DNA from: Microcoleaceae cyanobacterium UBA11344
GTDB taxonomy: Bacteria > Cyanobacteriota > Cyanobacteriia > Cyanobacteriales > Microcoleaceae
Assembly (NCBI GenBank): GCA_003483675.1
Contig: DMYK01000257.1
Span: 15,785 to 22,426 of the forward strand
Direction: 5' to 3'
DNA: 6,642 nucleotides
This document shows positions 5,727-6,642 of this stretch, one piece after another. How positions within the stretch are numbered: the first letter of the stretch is position 1; each line of letters opens with the position of its first letter. The translations under genes were made by a program, and so were the position numbers. The notes under the pieces are model-generated. The model was not told the DNA's origin. It worked only from the letters and a program-made list of their open reading frames with translations, and made no database searches.

Positions 5727-6074
5727 ATGACAAAATCAGGACAAGGATTTGGCTTCGGCCTGGGCAAAATGAAAGAACTGACTGAAGCTTTCAAAAAAGC
5801 TCAGCAGGTTCAAGAAGGAGCTAAAAAGCTCCAAGAAGAGTTGGATCAAATGGAAATTGAGGGAACTGCCGGCGGTGGCCTGGTTAAAGTTGTTCTCAGC
5901 GGCAACCAGGAGCCCCGTCGCGTGATCATCTCCCCGGATGTTCTTGGTGAAGGTGCTGATGTAGTTTCTGACCTCGTTACAGCGGCGATGCTGGATGCCT
6001 ACGCTAAGTCTACGATGATGATGCGGGAAAAAATGGAAGAACTGACCGGCGGACTGAATCTCCCCGGTTTTTAA
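5727..6074 (+). CDS. YbaB/EbfC family nucleoid-associated protein
   Basis: A small DNA-binding protein of the YbaB/EbfC family, whose members form dimers that bind DNA without strict specificity and help organise the nucleoid. The 115 residues are normal for the family. A glycine-rich start (GQGFGFGLG, 5-13) leads into a charged, coiled-coil-prone helix (14-43). The family core [20 protein letters not shown] (44-63) and [10 protein letters not shown] (64-73) follows, then a second helix [14 protein letters not shown] (82-95) and the C-terminal GGLNLPGF (108-115). The ATG at 5727 is chosen because cyanobacterial homologues start with the same glycine-rich stretch. No strong ribosome site is visible. 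It follows murB by 64 bp and is probably transcribed with it. In E. coli the homologue is paired with dnaX and recR instead, so this setting is lineage-specific. No terminator is evident; the following spacer is all repeats. Confidence 0.93.
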   Translation: MTKSGQGFGFGLGKMKELTEAFKKAQQVQEGAKKLQEELDQMEIEGTAGGGLVKVVLSGNQEPRRVIISPDVLGEGADVVSDLVTAAMLDAYAKSTMMMREKMEELTGGLNLPGF

Positions 6075-6081
6075 GCCATTG

Positions 6082-6144
6082 GTCATTAGTTGTTAGTCAG
6101 CAGTCATTTGACTGTTGACTGTTGACTGTTGACTGTTGACTGTG
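6082..6144. repeat. Heptanucleotide tandem array, 9 in-register units, 5 perfect TTGACTG
   Basis: Read from 6082 in steps of seven: GTCATTA, GTTGTTA, GTCAGCA, GTCATTT, then GACTGTT four times and GACTGTG. The perfect core is TTGACTG five times at 6108-6142. The divergent left units stay in register, so the array has drifted from one end. This matches the short tandemly repeated heptamers (STRR) known in filamentous cyanobacteria. Each unit contains TTGACT, close to a -35 hexamer, but no fitting -10 lies 16-18 nt downstream. Confidence 0.9.
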
Positions 6145-6151
6145 CAGACTA

Positions 6152-6250
6152 CAGCAGATTCCACGTTTATGAAGTACACCCCAGATCGATCCCCGTAGGG
6201 ACCAGGCAATGCCTGGTCCCTACTACACTTCATAAACCTGGAATACGCTA
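6152..6250. mobile_element. TA-flanked foldback element (MITE-like), 99 bp
   Basis: Outer arms 6153-6175 and 6227-6249 match at 20 of 23 positions as an inverted repeat; ATTCCACGTTTATGAAGT (6158-6175) matches 17 of 18. An inner, almost perfect palindrome has arms GTAGGGACCAGGCA (6195-6208) and TGCCTGGTCCCTAC (6210-6223) around one base. With ends at 6152 and 6250 it is bordered by TA on both sides (6150-6151 and 6251-6252), as expected for a miniature element mobilised by an IS630/Tc1-mariner-type transposase. No coding capacity and no T-tract after the inner hairpin, so a terminator is unlikely. The family assignment is inference. Confidence 0.6.
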
Positions 6251-6254
6251 TAAT
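6249..6254 (+). promoter_or_regulatory. Candidate -10 box TATAAT for the phosphatase gene
   Basis: A perfect TATAAT straddles the right end of the foldback element. No good -35 hexamer sits 16-18 bp upstream and there is no extended TGn. If used, it would give a leader of about 85 nt consisting mostly of the TAACAAA array. Confidence 0.3.
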
Positions 6255-6283
6255 GTTATTGGTTATTAGCAGCCCCAAGCGAG

Positions 6284-6353
6284 TAACAAATAACAAATAA
6301 CAAATAACAAATAACAAATAACAAATAACTAATGACTACTAACTAATGACTAA
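6284..6353. repeat. Heptanucleotide tandem array, 10 in-register units, 6 perfect TAACAAA
   Basis: TAACAAA is repeated six times (6284-6325), followed in register by TAACTAA, TGACTAC, TAACTAA and TGACTAA. The last four form a 14-bp duplication matching at 13 of 14 positions (6326-6339 and 6340-6353). The array runs through the ATG of the next gene into its third codon. It is a cyanobacterial STRR-type heptamer. Its right edge is the near reverse complement of the left edge of the 6082 array (17 of 20 between 6080-6099 and 6333-6352). Confidence 0.9.
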
Positions 6354-6642
6354 ATTATTATTTGTCTGCCTAGGAAATATCTGCCGATCGCCCTCAGCAG
6401 AAAATATTATGAATCACTTGATTGAACAAGCCGATTTGGGCGATCGAATTACCTGCGATTCTGCGGGTACTGGCGGCTATCACATTGGTAGCCCTCCTGA
6501 CAAGCGGATGGCTGTGGCGGCCAGGAAGCGGGACATTGAATTGTTAGGCGCAGCCCGCCAATTTCAAAGGAAAGATTTTGAGAATTTTGATTTGATTCTG
6601 GCGATGGATAGGGACAATTATCGGAATATTCTTGCTCTCGAT
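6346..6642 (+). CDS. Low-molecular-weight protein tyrosine phosphatase (5' part, cut by window end)
   Basis: Hydrolyses phosphotyrosine on proteins in the cytoplasm; in bacteria such enzymes often oppose tyrosine kinases linked to polysaccharide export, but no such gene is in view. The window holds 99 residues of an expected 155-165. The phosphate-binding loop VCLGNICRSPSAE (7-19) contains the CX5R signature with nucleophile C8 and R14. Further family segments are DSAGTGGYHIGSPPDKRM (38-55), with D38 and G41, and FDLILAMDRDNYRNI (81-95). The catalytic general-acid Asp of the DPY motif, near residue 120-130, lies beyond the window. The ATG at 6346 gives the exact family N-terminus. It lies inside the heptamer array, so there is no Shine-Dalgarno. 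A four-codon upstream frame (6332-6346) ends in TAA overlapping this ATG as TAATG. The gene is 271 bp after ybaB, the gap being filled with repeats. Confidence 0.93.
   Translation, partial: MTKLLFVCLGNICRSPSAENIMNHLIEQADLGDRITCDSAGTGGYHIGSPPDKRMAVAARKRDIELLGAARQFQRKDFENFDLILAMDRDNYRNILALD

Noticed and set aside
6108..6164. Promoter built on the TTGACT hexamers of the array
   Set aside because: The hexamer resembles a -35 box, but no TATAAT-like sequence lies 16-18 bp after any copy.
6195..6223. Strong hairpin as an intrinsic terminator for ybaB
   Set aside because: No T-tract follows on either strand, and the hairpin is the core of a larger foldback element.
6108..6325. CRISPR array
   Set aside because: The repeats are contiguous 7-bp units without spacers.

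Overview
The window reads as chromosomal DNA of a cyanobacterium, most likely a filamentous non-heterocystous one (Microcoleus, Oscillatoria or Tychonema type). Three things point there. The protein sequences are cyanobacterial in character (Gap2-type GAPDH, MurC, MurB, YbaB). CGATCG cores are frequent, with two full GCGATCGC (HIP1) octamers. The intergenic DNA carries heptanucleotide tandem repeats and foldback elements. The genus is an inference; the phylum is close to certain. The gene set gap2 / murC / murB / ybaB / low-molecular-weight phosphatase is, as I recall it, a recurrent cyanobacterial neighbourhood.

Layout. Minus strand, left: the 5' part of gap2 (positions 1-548, GTG start, strong GGAGG ribosome site) lies downstream of nadD (711-1376). 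From 1377 to 2997 is about 1.6 kb of gene-poor DNA between the divergent nadD and murC. It holds an 18-bp and an 8-bp tandem repeat, one small plus-strand ribbon-helix-helix gene (1878-2015) with a hairpin against its start codon, a cluster of near-perfect palindromes, and a foldback element (2263-2349). Plus strand, right: murC (2998-4551), murB (4706-5662) and ybaB (5727-6074), probably co-transcribed. A 271-bp spacer follows, made almost entirely of repeats: a degenerate heptamer array, a TA-flanked foldback element, then a second heptamer array. That array runs into the start codon of a low-molecular-weight protein tyrosine phosphatase gene, which is cut by the window end at 6642.

Biology. 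MurB and MurC are consecutive cytoplasmic steps of peptidoglycan precursor synthesis: MurB makes UDP-MurNAc and MurC adds L-alanine. Gap2 is the Calvin-cycle/photosynthetic GAPDH, and NadD makes the deamido-NAD precursor of NAD(P), the cofactor of Gap2 and (as NADPH) of MurB. YbaB/EbfC is a small nucleoid-associated protein. The phosphatase is a signalling enzyme with no evident mechanistic link to its neighbours.

I found no complete new defence or mobile system. The parts most worth a second look are the repeat-built leader of the phosphatase gene, which contains a four-codon upstream frame overlapping the start; the orphan RHH gene with its palindromes; and a roughly 48-residue insertion in MurC.
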